Shown here: one piece after another, positions 37,294 to 46,443 of the stretch
Layout of the letters: each line of letters starts with the position of its first letter
Numbering within the stretch: position 1 is the stretch's first letter
From: Reticulascus tulasneorum
Taxonomy: Eukaryota; Ascomycota; Sordariomycetes; Glomerellales; Reticulascaceae
Assembly: GCA_001557505.1 (NCBI GenBank)
Contig: LSAX01000025.1
Location: forward strand, 1 to 46,443
Length of the DNA: 46,443 nucleotides
Direction: 5' to 3'
Notes under the pieces: model-generated
Told to the model about the DNA's origin: nothing
Database searches by the model: none
Seen by the model: the letters and a program-made list of their open reading frames with translations, nothing else
Position numbers and translations under genes: made by a program

Positions 37294-39952
37294 ATCCCTA
37301 GCGTAGCTTTTCCAATAATCCAAGATCTTTCCTTTTTGCATCTTGTGATCCTATGCCCTGCTTACGCAACTGTAAGATTTGTTGTTAATCAAACAGTAAG
37401 GCAAGATTTAGCCGTTGAGCTTTTTAAGTATTATACATAATTATTACGATGTAATAAATATAAAAATATTAGAAAAAAAATTCATAATATTTTCTCTCTA
37501 CTTCTAATTTCTTTTTAGATAAAATCTTACCTAACTTCGATACATAACCCACGCGATAATAAAAAAATTACGGTGGGTATGCACAATTGTATAAGATAAA
37601 ATAAAGTAAAACTACATAAAATCACAAACATCTATATAATTCAATCCTTACAACATGTAATTAAACATAATTATAATTCAATCCTCATAACATCTAATTT
37701 TTAGACACACCCATTTACTCTTTATGGGGTCTGTGCCCCACATAAACTGTCTCCTAACAATAGTTCCTTCCCTAAGGCTACTTATATTAAATAAGTTAAA
37801 CTAGGTTAACTCTTACTTCAAAAGAAATAAGGATAAATTCTGAAATATGGTAAAATAATAAAGGATTTTCATTTTTATTTTATCAATATACCTTATAATC
37901 TAAAATCTTTTTAGCCATACTTTATAATTAGTAACAGTAAAGCTGCATAGGGTCTTCTCGTCTAACTAGAGGTAAACTGTATCTGCACAGCTATTCCAAT
38001 TTCACTGAGTCAATCATAGAGACAGCTGTTGTATCGTTACATCATTCATGCAAGACCGCATTTAACGGCCAAGGCATTTCGCTACCTTAGGACCCTCACG
38101 TTAAGGCCGCCATTAACCGGGGGTTCCGTCAAAACCAAATTTTTTTACCCAATTTGATTTCTCTGTTAACCAGCCGGGATCGGGCAGACATCACACTCAA
38201 TACTTAGATTTTTCATCTTTTAGCGAAGTGCTGTGTTTTAATTAAACAGTCGTACAACATTATTTTATGCTTCTTCCTTTTTACTTGATATTAATCAAGA
38301 TTAATGAGCTCTCCTTATCCCGAAGTTACGGTAGTCAATTTGCCGAGTTCCTTTATGATTGTTATCTCATTTACGCCTTCGTATTCTCTACTAACTTACT
38401 TGTTTCAGTTTCTAGGTACGGTTATTTTCTCATATTTTTTTACTCCACTCATCTATTGAGTTTATTGTGTTTCATATAATATTATTTACTTTTTTTCCAG
38501 CACATTCTTCACTTAGAAATGTTGTCAATTAGTAAAAAAAGATTTACTCATCGTTCAAACCTTTAGATTTTAAACTTAGAGGCCGTTACTTAATTAGAGC
38601 CATAAGCTTTAGGCGGAGGATTTTTATTTCCTTCTTATTCGTTACTCATGTCACCATTCTCACTTGAATTCTTTGTTATATATTTCTTTAAAAAAGAAAT
38701 ATCTTAATTTAATTCAATGTTCTGCTACCCCATAAAATTACGATAATATATTTATATATAGTAAAATATGGACAAGGTGTCGGTATATAGTTTAGATCCG
38801 TTAAATTTTTGATGCTTTTAAACCTTAACAAGCGCTCTGCTACGAGATCTTCAAATTATGACTGCTTCTAAGCCCATCTCCTTGTCGACTTTAATAAAAA
38901 CCTTCTTAATTTCACTTAACTAATAATTTTGGAACCTTAACTCTTGTTCTGGGCTGTTTCCCTTTTGACATACAACCTTATCATTCTATGTCCGATAATC
39001 CAAGATCCATCTTTGCCATTCCGAGTCTACATACTCACCGATAAAATCATCACGATCCCCCGATATGCACAAAATAAAAATATAGTTTTATAATTACTTA
39101 AAAAATAACTTTAAAATTTTTATATCTTGCCTGAGATTAAATTCTGTACCTGCTAAGATGTTACTCAGATTGCCTACTGTTATAGGTTTCGCAGAAAACC
39201 AGCTATCCTAGTCAGTGTTGTCTTTCACTTACCTACCACGATTCTTCGGATATCTTTGCTACGATATACCGTTCGGACTTTTATAATCCTGATCATGGTA
39301 AAATCACCAGGCTTCGGGTCTAACTTTAGACACTTTTCATTATTTTAATGATTGGTTTATCTACGCTTATACTCGCATCTAATGTTAACTAGGTGACCCA
39401 TTATGCAAAAGGTACGTTCTTACTTACTAATTTAGCTTGAACTGCTTATAAAATTACTATTTCAAATCAAATTCCCTCACGGTACTCTGTTCACTATTGC
39501 TTATGTATTATATTTAGCCTTTGAGGAAGGTTCCCCATTAAATTCAAACAGTTTTTTGACCATTTTACTTATTAAATTATAGGCTGTTCTATTTTCACTC
39601 ACGCTAATAATAGAATCTCTTTTGATTTCTTTTCCTAAAGTTACTAAGATATTTCAATTCACTTCGTTAATTATTTGATTTCTCTTAGAGTATATATTTA
39701 TGATTAAATTAAAATAAATAAATTTAATTACTCTTTAATACATAGCTTAGATATCCTTAATAATTTCTTTATATACTTATATATAAATATATATATATAT
39801 ATATTCTATATCCGTTACATTTCTATTAAATCTAGGTATTATATATTCCTTTAAAAACATAAGATTTTTTTTCTTTTTATTATTTAAATTTTTATATAAA
39901 TTTCCTATTTATAGTCTCAGGTTACATAAATTTACATTCATATTACTTTATT

Positions 39953-40025
39953 TCAGATTATTCAGATTTGAACTGAACTATTCTCCTACCCAAAAGGAGT
40001 TCCTAACCATCCCGGACCTAATCTG
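39953..40025 (-). tRNA. trnP(tgg): tRNA-Pro(tgg)
   Basis: Acceptor CAGATTA/TAATCTG; anticodon stem CTCCT/AGGAG around TTTGGGT; T-stem TTCAG/CTGAA. Directly upstream of rnl. Confidence 0.93.
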
Positions 40026-40228
40026 TGTCTATACTAATTTGATTTATAATTACTAAAATAGTATTTATTTTTATATAGCTTACCTGATTTATTAGAATTT
40101 TCTTTATAAATTTTAGGTTTATCATTATAAGCATTAGAGTAAGATACAATAGGAATGATTTTTTTATTACTCTTTATCCTATATTTTTAATTAATATTTG
40201 TTTAAAAAGAAGCAAGATCTTCTAAATA

Positions 40229-40313
40229 CAGAGAATGCAGGATTCGAACCCACGGTGATTTTCATCACAATTAGACTCAAGTTAACCGCTTTAGACCACT
40301 CAGCCAATTCTCT
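40229..40313 (-). tRNA. trnS(tga): tRNA-Ser(tga)
   Basis: Class II tRNA with acceptor AGAGAAT/ATTCTCT and loop CTTGAGT (anticodon TGA). Variable arm GTGAT/ATCAC. One A-C mismatch closes the anticodon loop. Confidence 0.9.
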
Positions 40314-40332
40314 TTTTGACGAACTAAACGCC

Positions 40333-40359
40333 AAATGTATCCTTAATAAGGATACATTT
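40333..40359. repeat. Hairpin, 13-bp stem with one-base centre
   Basis: AAATGTATCCTTA and its exact reverse complement flank a single A in the orfB-trnS(tga) spacer. It lies downstream of orfB on the coding strand. A smaller palindrome (CCTTAATTAAGG) lies near 40473-40484. A role in 3' processing is possible but is inference. Confidence 0.75.
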
Positions 40360-40601
40360 TAACCTACTAAATCCTGGAACTTTAGGTTTATTTTTCATAT
40401 AATAAATATTAAAAACCTTTTAAGCCACGCATAATTTTTTCTTATGTATAAGTAAGAAAAATAATAATTACCTTAATTAAGGCAATTCTTTATATTCTAA
40501 CTTAGATAAACCAGTTGTTGATATATTAACCTATTTTTTAATATACTTGTATTATTATTAATACTTCTATAAATTTTAATTCTTTATTAAATTAAAATTT
40601 A

Positions 40602-42002
40602 TTATCTTATTTCCGGCATTTCATATTTCTTTCTAAGATGATGTTCATTAAGTAAATGTATTATTACAGATCCTTTATTTATTGGAGTAAAAGGAGGAGA
40701 AACTATTTCTGTCTCTATTTTGCTAGCACCCTGTTTATAAAAGATTAGCCGGTTTTGATGACTTACTTTGTGAGGGTTATAAAGTTCATATCTGAAACCT
40801 CAATCAGCCGGAACTTTTACAAAAAAATTCTCGTTGTTAGCTATTATCCTAACAGTATGAGGTAATTTTACATCTTCTATTAACATATGAGATATATGTC
40901 TTGTTATACCATTTACAGTTTCTTCACTACCTATTCAAGGTACAGGAGGAAAAATTGAATCATTATAAGCAATCATGTCTTCTAATCTTTCAAAGGAACC
41001 GGTAAACATATAAATTGATGTCAAAGAAGTCATATTCGCAGTACTAAATATAGTATGATATGGAATAAGGAAAGATACATGTGCATTAGAATCTGTAGAA
41101 ACAGCATATAAATCTTTTAATAAACCCGCCTCGTGTGCTCTAAAATGTGCACGAGCATTAGCAAAATACCCAAGAATTTCTCTATCATTTGAAGTAAAAA
41201 CTCCGGGATCAATATTACCTGTTCCATAAAAAAACCCAATAGGCATTTGATTAGTATTAGGGTATACTACATTAATCATGTCATTTGGAGGAGTAGTGGC
41301 TCTTCCGGGTTCTTGAAGATAATGAATATAAGGTGAATAATCATCTAAATGAGTCTTAAATATGTTTATAAAACCATCTTTAAAAAAAATATTAAAGTTT
41401 TCTTCAAATAAATAAAGAAATATTGTAATATTTAAACAACAAGCCATACTATCAGCTAAATCCGGGAAAACTTGAGCTATTAGTGGAATAATATAAAGTT
41501 TATTAAAAAAACGAAGTAAAATTGCAATTATGTATATACACATATACATTTGTATAAATAATCATTTATTTGATCAAATTTTATCAAGATATTCTGTTAT
41601 TATACCCATAAATAGTAAAAAAAAAATAAAATTTGAAATTACGTTTATTATTATTAATAATAGTAGAATATACAAATAATAAGGAAGGCTATTTAAAATT
41701 TCAATTGAATTTAAACATCAACCTATTAAATACATAATAAAAGATCATTTTAATAGCATAAGTAACTTCTTTTTTCAAGTTAAAGGTACTAATTTTTCTC
41801 CTTTAATACGTTTATCTAGTATATTTCTTCTTTCTTGAAAAAAGAAAATAGTAGAAATAAATCATGACGATCAAAGTAACATGTTAATTAAAGATATAGT
41901 TATGTCTTTATATTCGAAGAACTGTGGGATATAATCAAAAAGTATATCAATGCCTAATTTTATAATGAAAGGATTAATTATTAGAAAAGTAGTTAATATC
42001 AT
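40602..42002 (-). CDS. orfB: unknown membrane protein, family of three
   Basis: 466 residues from the first ATG (42002), which follows an in-frame stop closely, so this start is the most secure of the family. Hydrophobic stretches lie near 1-23, 37-55, 82-97, 106-135 and 150-200; the rest is soluble. KWSFIMYLIGW (85-95) is identical to orfA. Later segments RFFNKLYIIPLI, FPDLADSM, TGSFERLEDMIAYN, PWIG and FRYELYNP match orfA and orfC in order, and the end KKYEMPEIR matches orfC. Function unknown; membrane location inferred from hydrophobicity. It lies between trnI and trnS(tga), not overlapping a core gene. Confidence 0.82.
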
Positions 42003-42094
42003 ATATAAGTATTTATGTTTTGAAAAAAGTATAATTAAATTTATTTAACAATGAGCCAAGCGTTAAGTATATATTATTATATTGGTATATACTT

Positions 42095-42166
42095 TAATTC
42101 TTCCAAGAATCGAACTTGGATATCATTCTTATCAAAAATGCACTTTAACCATTAAGTCAAAAAATT
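42095..42166 (-). tRNA. trnI(gat): tRNA-Ile(gat)
   Basis: Acceptor AATTTTT/AAGAATT, T-stem CCAAG/CTTGG, anticodon loop TTGATAA. Confidence 0.91.
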
Positions 42167-42190
42167 TAAATTATTTGAAATATATACAAA

Positions 42191-42261
42191 AGCCTTTAAG
42201 ATGAATCGAACATCTATCATAATATTAACAGTATTAGGCTCTACCATTGAGCTATAAAAGC
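42191..42261 (-). tRNA. trnN(gtt): tRNA-Asn(gtt)
   Basis: Acceptor GCTTTTA/TAAAGGC, anticodon stem TAATA/TATTA around CTGTTAA. Confidence 0.92.
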
Positions 42262-42291
42262 TTATATAAAATCAACTAAAAACTTATAGAC

Positions 42292-42362
42292 AAGAGTACT
42301 CAGACTTGAACTAAGAATTTGGAGGTTGAAGCTCCATGCTATTACCAATTAAACTACACTCT
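42292..42362 (-). tRNA. trnW(tca): tRNA-Trp(tca)
   Basis: Acceptor AGAGTGT/GTACTCT; anticodon stem TGGAG/CTCCA around CTTCAAC. Anticodon TCA reads both TGA and TGG, consistent with TGA as Trp in every gene here. Confidence 0.93.
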
Positions 42363-42447
42363 TTTTTTTTAATAATTTCATTATATATTATATTATCCAA
42401 ATTTAATTATGAAGTATATGAATTTTATAAACAATATAAATTAAAAT

Positions 42448-42518
42448 AAGAGATAAGTGATTTGAACACTTAGCCTACTGTGTGTAAAACAGTCACTCTA
42501 CCATTGAGTTAATCTCTC
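42448..42518 (-). tRNA. trnV(tac): tRNA-Val(tac)
   Basis: Anticodon stem ACTGT/ACAGT around TTTACAC; T-stem AAGTG/CACTT-like; acceptor near AGAGATT/TATCTCT. Ends may be off by one or two bases. Confidence 0.88.
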
Positions 42519-42573
42519 TAATTTAACCTCCCAAATAACTACCACTGGAAATATAAATTTAAATTTAATAGAA

Positions 42574-42645
42574 TACAATCAGTCGGGCTCGGACCGACAA
42601 TTATCCGGTGGAAACGGATGAGCTTACCAATTAACTTATGATTGC
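42574..42645 (-). tRNA. trnG(tcc): tRNA-Gly(tcc)
   Basis: Acceptor GCAATCA/TGATTGT, anticodon stem ATCCG/CGGAT around TTTCCAC, T-stem GTCGG/CCGAC: a clean cloverleaf. A diverged copy lies inverted at 30620-30691. Confidence 0.93.
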
Positions 42646-42791
42646 TATTATTACTTTTAATAAAAAACTTCATAATTGAAATTATCAACTCCGTCACTAA
42701 TACGTCTACAACATTTATTATATACCGTATTAAAACAAAAGCCAAATTAACTCTATATTATATGAATTATTTTTTAAGTAAAAAATATTCA

Positions 42792-44261
42792 TTATCTAAA
42801 CCTATGCATCTCATATTTATGTCTAAGATTTTCCGTATGAACCATGTAGGCTATATTATTTCCTTCAATTTTTGCAGCTATGCTGGGGCCAACTAAATTT
42901 AATCGTATATAATCCTCACCACGTTTAAAGAAAATAGTATTTAATCTATGAAGACGACTATTTGGATTATAAAGTTCATACCGTACTGGATGAGTCCCTC
43001 TTTTTATCACATAAAAATTAGTATTATTTTCCACTATAGTACTAGTTTGCACCATCTTTATATCCGCTACATGAATAAAAGATTTATACATCTCTTCATT
43101 AAGCCTTTCTCTTACGCTACCTCCTACTCAGGGTATACCTGGATTACAGTCCCGATTATGATTAATCATTTCTTCTTTTGTATTAAATGTACCACTTACA
43201 GAATAAACGCTCAGTTCAGGTCCATCATTTAGATATATATCTTTATAAGGGATTACCTTATATGAGTTAACATGTGGGTTTTTTGTAAAAGCATATAATT
43301 GTTCTCATTGACTACGCATACTATGTTGTTGACTAGAAAATAAAAATGAAAGTACCTTGGCATCCGCTACAGTGATAAATAGATCTTTAATAGCTTCTGC
43401 TCCCTCTAACCCTTCTGGGGGTAATGAATAGAAAGGTTTACTCCACTTAGTTATTAACTCCCTAACGCTTAATACTTCATCCGCGGAACAAAAAGCAACG
43501 CAGTCATCTATTCCTCATCCAGGAGGAGATACAGGTTTAGTTCCTGATTTAAGATAAAAAATATCATATAAAGATAAATGCATTACTCCAAATAAATAGA
43601 CGAATAAGGTAGTATCTAAACAAAATTTCATATTGTTAGCTAAATCCGGAAATTTTAGTCCTATTAAGGGGATTAAAATTAATTTATTTAAAAAACGAAC
43701 CATAAAACCTATTGTATAACTATACATTAATATTTTAATAAAAATTCGTTTATTAGACCATAGCCTAATAAAAGCATTTTTTATTTTTAATAAGATATTA
43801 GCAAAATATAATTTAGGTTTGCGGCTAAAAATTAAGATTAATATTATTCCACAATTTAATAAGAGATAATAAGATCAAGGAAAAACTAAAAAATAGTCCA
43901 TACAATTTAGAGATCAGCCTAATAAATACATATTTATTGATCATTTTAATAAGATAAAAATTTTTTCTCCTAAAGATAAACATATATCTTCTTGATTTTT
44001 AGTTTCTATAGAAATAGAGTGCTCTGCTCTATGTTTTTTTTCTAAAATAGAGAAGAGAATAGAAAAAAAAATTTTTAATAAAAGAATTACAATACATATG
44101 TATCCAATATATTCTATATTTTTAATATATTCTATATATCCAATATATTCTATATTTCTTAACGAAAAAGCTTCAAATCCTAAAGGTAGAGCTATTATAC
44201 TAATTGACTTTATAGTTAGACTAGTGCTGAAAGCGGGGAAAGCTCTGTTTGATCGTGATAA
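42792..44261 (-). CDS. orfC: unknown membrane protein, family of three
   Basis: Open frame of 490 codons from just after a stop inside nad6 to TAA at 42792. The first ATG is at 43931 (379 residues). Homology to orfA and orfB extends upstream of that ATG (SLGEKIFILLKW and the preceding hydrophobic span), so a non-ATG start between 44261 and about 44100 is likely. Membrane spans come first, then a soluble domain. Shared segments are KWSINMYLLGW, RFLNKLILIPLI, FPDLANNMKFCLD, GTFNTKEEMINHN, WVGG and RYELYNPN, ending RHKYEMHRFR. A 36-base tandem repeat codes for IEYIGY/IEYIKN near the N-terminus. Function unknown. Confidence 0.77.
44101..44157. repeat. 36-base tandem repeat inside orfC
   Basis: The 21 bases 44101-44121 recur at 44137-44157, giving a period of 36. 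The period is a multiple of three and keeps orfC in frame. Confidence 0.75.
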
Positions 44262-44919
44262 CTATAGCACCAACCATAGCAAGTAGAAGAATAAAACTAG
44301 TTATTATCAATCATAAACTATAACTAGTGTATAATATATTTCCTATACTTGTAATATGACTTGTTTCTAATAAATTACCATCTCAAACAGAGCTTGTAAC
44401 AAAATATAAATCGTTGTTTAGATATGAATCTAGATATTTATTTAAATCTAACTGATTTAATTTAGCAGTATTATAAAATATGTTATTTCAAGAATTATTA
44501 TAATTATTAAGTATTGCTATTTCATATGGTAATACTTGAAAAATAGAGTAATTAAAATAAATTGTTATAAATAGAGCTAAAGCTATACTATTTTTAGTAT
44601 TAGTTTGCAATTCACTTATCCTAATATTAATTAACATTAAAATAAATAAGAATAATATAGAAACTGCTCCTATATAAACTATTAAGTAAGAGAAACCTAT
44701 AAAATTTAAGCCTAATAAAATTAAATATGAAGACATACCCCCAAATAATGCTATTAAAAATAATACGGATACTATAGGATTTTTACTAATAATAATAAAA
44801 ATCCCGCAAAATATTACAAATAGAGATATAATATCTAATATTCCAGGTTTAAACCCAGTAGTATAAAATTCATCTGTGATAAATAAATTTGCCATGCCAA
44901 AAATAAGCATTTTAAACAT
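44221..44919 (-). CDS. nad6: NADH dehydrogenase subunit 6
   Basis: Complex I membrane subunit, 232 residues. Family segments are NPIVSVLFLIALFGG, FSYLIVYIGAVSILFLFILM with the conserved Tyr-Ile-Gly-Ala turn, and LLLAMVGAIVITIKQ near the end. The last residues (SFPRFQH) run into the region where orfC is open in another frame. trnS(gct) lies upstream. Confidence 0.95.
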
Positions 44920-44987
44920 TCCCTTTTAGGTGAGAGGAACCTCTTGTTGTTGTTGTTTATATATATATATCGTGAGTTGCCTTTATC

Positions 44988-45071
44988 CGGAAAGAAGGTG
45001 ATTTGAACACCCAAATCTTAAAAAAGATAATCGTTTAGCAGACGATTTGCCTTACCCATAGCTATCTTTCC
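44988..45071 (-). tRNA. trnS(gct): tRNA-Ser(gct)
   Basis: Class II tRNA. Acceptor GGAAAGA/TCTTTCC, anticodon arm CGTCTGCTAAACG (anticodon GCT), long variable arm built of A/T runs. This is the intact copy; the one at the hinge is cut. Confidence 0.93.
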
Positions 45072-45076
45072 AGCAG

Positions 45077-45149
45077 CGAATCAGAACGGGATCGAACCGA
45101 TATCTTTTTTCGTGACAAGAAAAATCTTTACCAATTAAGTTACTAATTC
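45077..45149 (-). tRNA. trnD(gtc): tRNA-Asp(gtc), intact reference copy
   Basis: Acceptor GAATTAG/CTGATTC, anticodon stem TTTTC/GAAAA around TTGTCAC, T arm around TTCGATC. Five bases separate it from trnS(gct). Confidence 0.93.
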
Positions 45150-45224
45150 TATTTACATTCAAATAATAATATATATATACAAGTATTAAATCTTTCTTAT
45201 ATTATGAAAATAGTTGTATTTTCA

Positions 45225-45296
45225 TAGGATCTACCGGAGTCGAACCAATATTGCGATGATTAAAAGTCATATGTATTACCATTATACAAAGATCCC
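45225..45296 (-). tRNA. trnK(ttt): tRNA-Lys(ttt), second turn of the unit
   Basis: Same as 12384-12455; the repeat comes from overlap of a circular unit. Confidence 0.9.
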
Positions 45297-45329
45297 TTTA
45301 GATTTAATTATTATTATGCTTATATTTTT

Positions 45330-46443
45330 TTAACGAAATTTATCTAACTTATATAAATTTATAAGATTTTCCTTATTAATAATACTCAAAATCTTATTAC
45401 CCTGACTTTTCCCTCTAATGTAAGGAGTAATAAGATTAGGCATTTCTATATATTTACCGTCTCTTTTAAAATAAAGAACTTTTTCCCTTTGTTGGTGTAC
45501 ATTAGGGTCATATAAATGATATGTTCAACTCTCGGGAGATGAAACAATCTTTATATAAAAACAATTATTATTATTTACTACCTCTTCACTACGAATCATA
45601 TCTAGATCATTAGCAGGAGTATAAGATGTATATCAAGATAATGCTTCTTTTCTTTCGACTCCTCCAACTCATGCCTCATTTGGATGAAATTCGGCATTAT
45701 ATGCTAGCATCTCCTCTTTAGTTTTAAAAGTACCAATTAACTTAAAGACTCTTAATTTCACATCATCATGCATAAATACGCCTGAATACGGGACAGCGAA
45801 ATGTATAGGAGTATTATTATATTTTCCAAAAACATATAAATCTTTTCATCTCTCAGCCAGCATAGTGTGCTCCTGAGAATGAAGCAAAAAAGAAAGTACC
45901 TTAGCCTCGTTTTTAGCCAAATGTAAACGCTTAATAGGTTCTACACTAGTATAAAAATAAGGAGGAATTCCCCCAACCTGCGCTGTTCAATCATGTAAAA
46001 ATTTATCAACGGGGAATCTTTCTACTTCACCTTCTTCCCCAGGTGAAGGGATGTAAGAAAAAAGAGAGTCAGTATAAGGTATACTGACCTTACTATTTTC
46101 TGGTTTAATATTAATATCAGATTTGAATTTAAAAAAGTCTAAAAAAGTAAACTCCGCTTTTCCAAAAAAAAAAACAAAAAATGTAATATCTAACAAAAGA
46201 CCCATCTCCGCAGCTAATGAAGGAAGTACTAAACTTAAAAGAGGAAGAAATATAAATTTATTAAAAAAACGAATACAAAAAGCTATTATATAGCTATAAA
46301 CCAACATTATACAATATAATAATTTATTAGTTCATATTTTAAAAATATTTCCTTTTAGATTAAAAAAAAATTTTCTTAGATATAACCTAATTTTATTAAA
46401 ATAAAATAAGGGCATACATGGTAATAAAGTAAGAAAAACTAAA
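45330..46443 (-). CDS. orfA, partial copy cut by the window end
   Basis: Identical to 12489-13602. The frame is open and the poly-T run has 11 T, supporting arm B over arm A. The N-terminal part lies beyond the window. Confidence 0.85.

Larger units (their letters stand above)
34865..39900 (-). rRNA. rnl: Large subunit ribosomal RNA with one intron
   Basis: Mitochondrial LSU rRNA. Landmarks read on minus are the 5' GAAATATCTTAGTAACTTTA region near 39650, the peptidyl-transferase region AAGCTACGCTAGGGAT then AACAGGCTAATTT split by the intron, the sarcin-ricin loop region near 35200, and the 3' region GAAAGCATATAGGTACGAAA near 35005. Exons total about 3.1 kb, the usual size. Both ends are approximate (within about 100 bases). 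trnP precedes it and trnT follows. Confidence 0.92.
45020..46443. repeat. Direct repeat of 12182-13602 (end overlap of a circular unit)
   Basis: The sequence matches 12182-13602 in the same orientation (offset 32838 rising to 32841). Three single-base homopolymer differences lie within trnS and trnD; the longer runs at 45031-45100 give better tRNA structures. This is what a circular molecule of about 32.84 kb looks like when a contig runs past its start. Confidence 0.9.

Noticed and set aside
38267..38479. 70-codon ORF within rnl
   Set aside because: It lies wholly in conserved LSU rRNA sequence on the opposite strand.
44098..44286. ORF on + over orfC/nad6
   Set aside because: It comes from the low-complexity tandem repeat and the antisense of nad6/orfC.

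Overview
The window is fungal mitochondrial DNA. It is AT-rich and reads TGA as tryptophan (translation table 4). It carries the 14 standard respiratory and ATP-synthase genes plus rps3, rns, rnl and tRNAs for all 20 amino acids. Gene order is rnl(rps3 intron)-tRNA cluster-nad2-nad3-atp9-cox2-nad4L-nad5-cob-trnC-cox1-trnR-nad1-nad4-atp8-atp6-rns-trnY-cox3-nad6, all on one strand. That order, together with rps3 inside a group I intron of rnl, points to a filamentous ascomycete (Pezizomycotina). I cannot name the species.

The layout is abnormal. Bases 1-12191 (arm A, genes on +) are the reverse complement of 12260-24455 (arm B, genes on -). They are separated by a 68-base hinge inside broken trnD and trnS genes. 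Bases 24456-44990 are single copy. Bases 45020-46443 repeat 12182-13602. One circular unit is therefore about 32.84 kb, and the window is one full turn, a 1.4 kb terminal overlap and a 12.2 kb fold-back. The two arms differ only by single-base homopolymer indels wherever I compared them, and arm A carries most of the damage (broken cox1, orfE and orfA frames). A fold-back assembly or amplification artefact is the simplest reading, though a real palindromic molecule is not excluded. Arm B should be taken as the true sequence.

The conserved genes work together as the mitochondrial core. nad1-6 and nad4L are complex I subunits, cob is complex III, cox1-3 are complex IV, and atp6, atp8 and atp9 form the ATP synthase proton channel. 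The rRNAs, tRNAs and rps3 supply translation. nad4L/nad5 overlap by one base and nad2/nad3 abut.

The accessory content is the interesting part. There is one intron and I saw no homing endonuclease, but there are at least five unrecognised long ORFs. Three (orfA after cox3, orfB between trnI and trnS(tga), orfC after nad6) form a paralogous family with a multi-span membrane N-terminal half and a soluble C-terminal domain. A fourth (orfD) starts inside the end of cox2 and joins a three-span membrane anchor to a Gly/Pro/Ser-rich linker and a charged domain. A fifth (orfE) sits between trnC and a trnC-like remnant. A sixth, 55-codon ORF (orfF) lies between cox1 and trnR. Inverted hairpins and a diverged inverted trnG copy decorate the same spacers.
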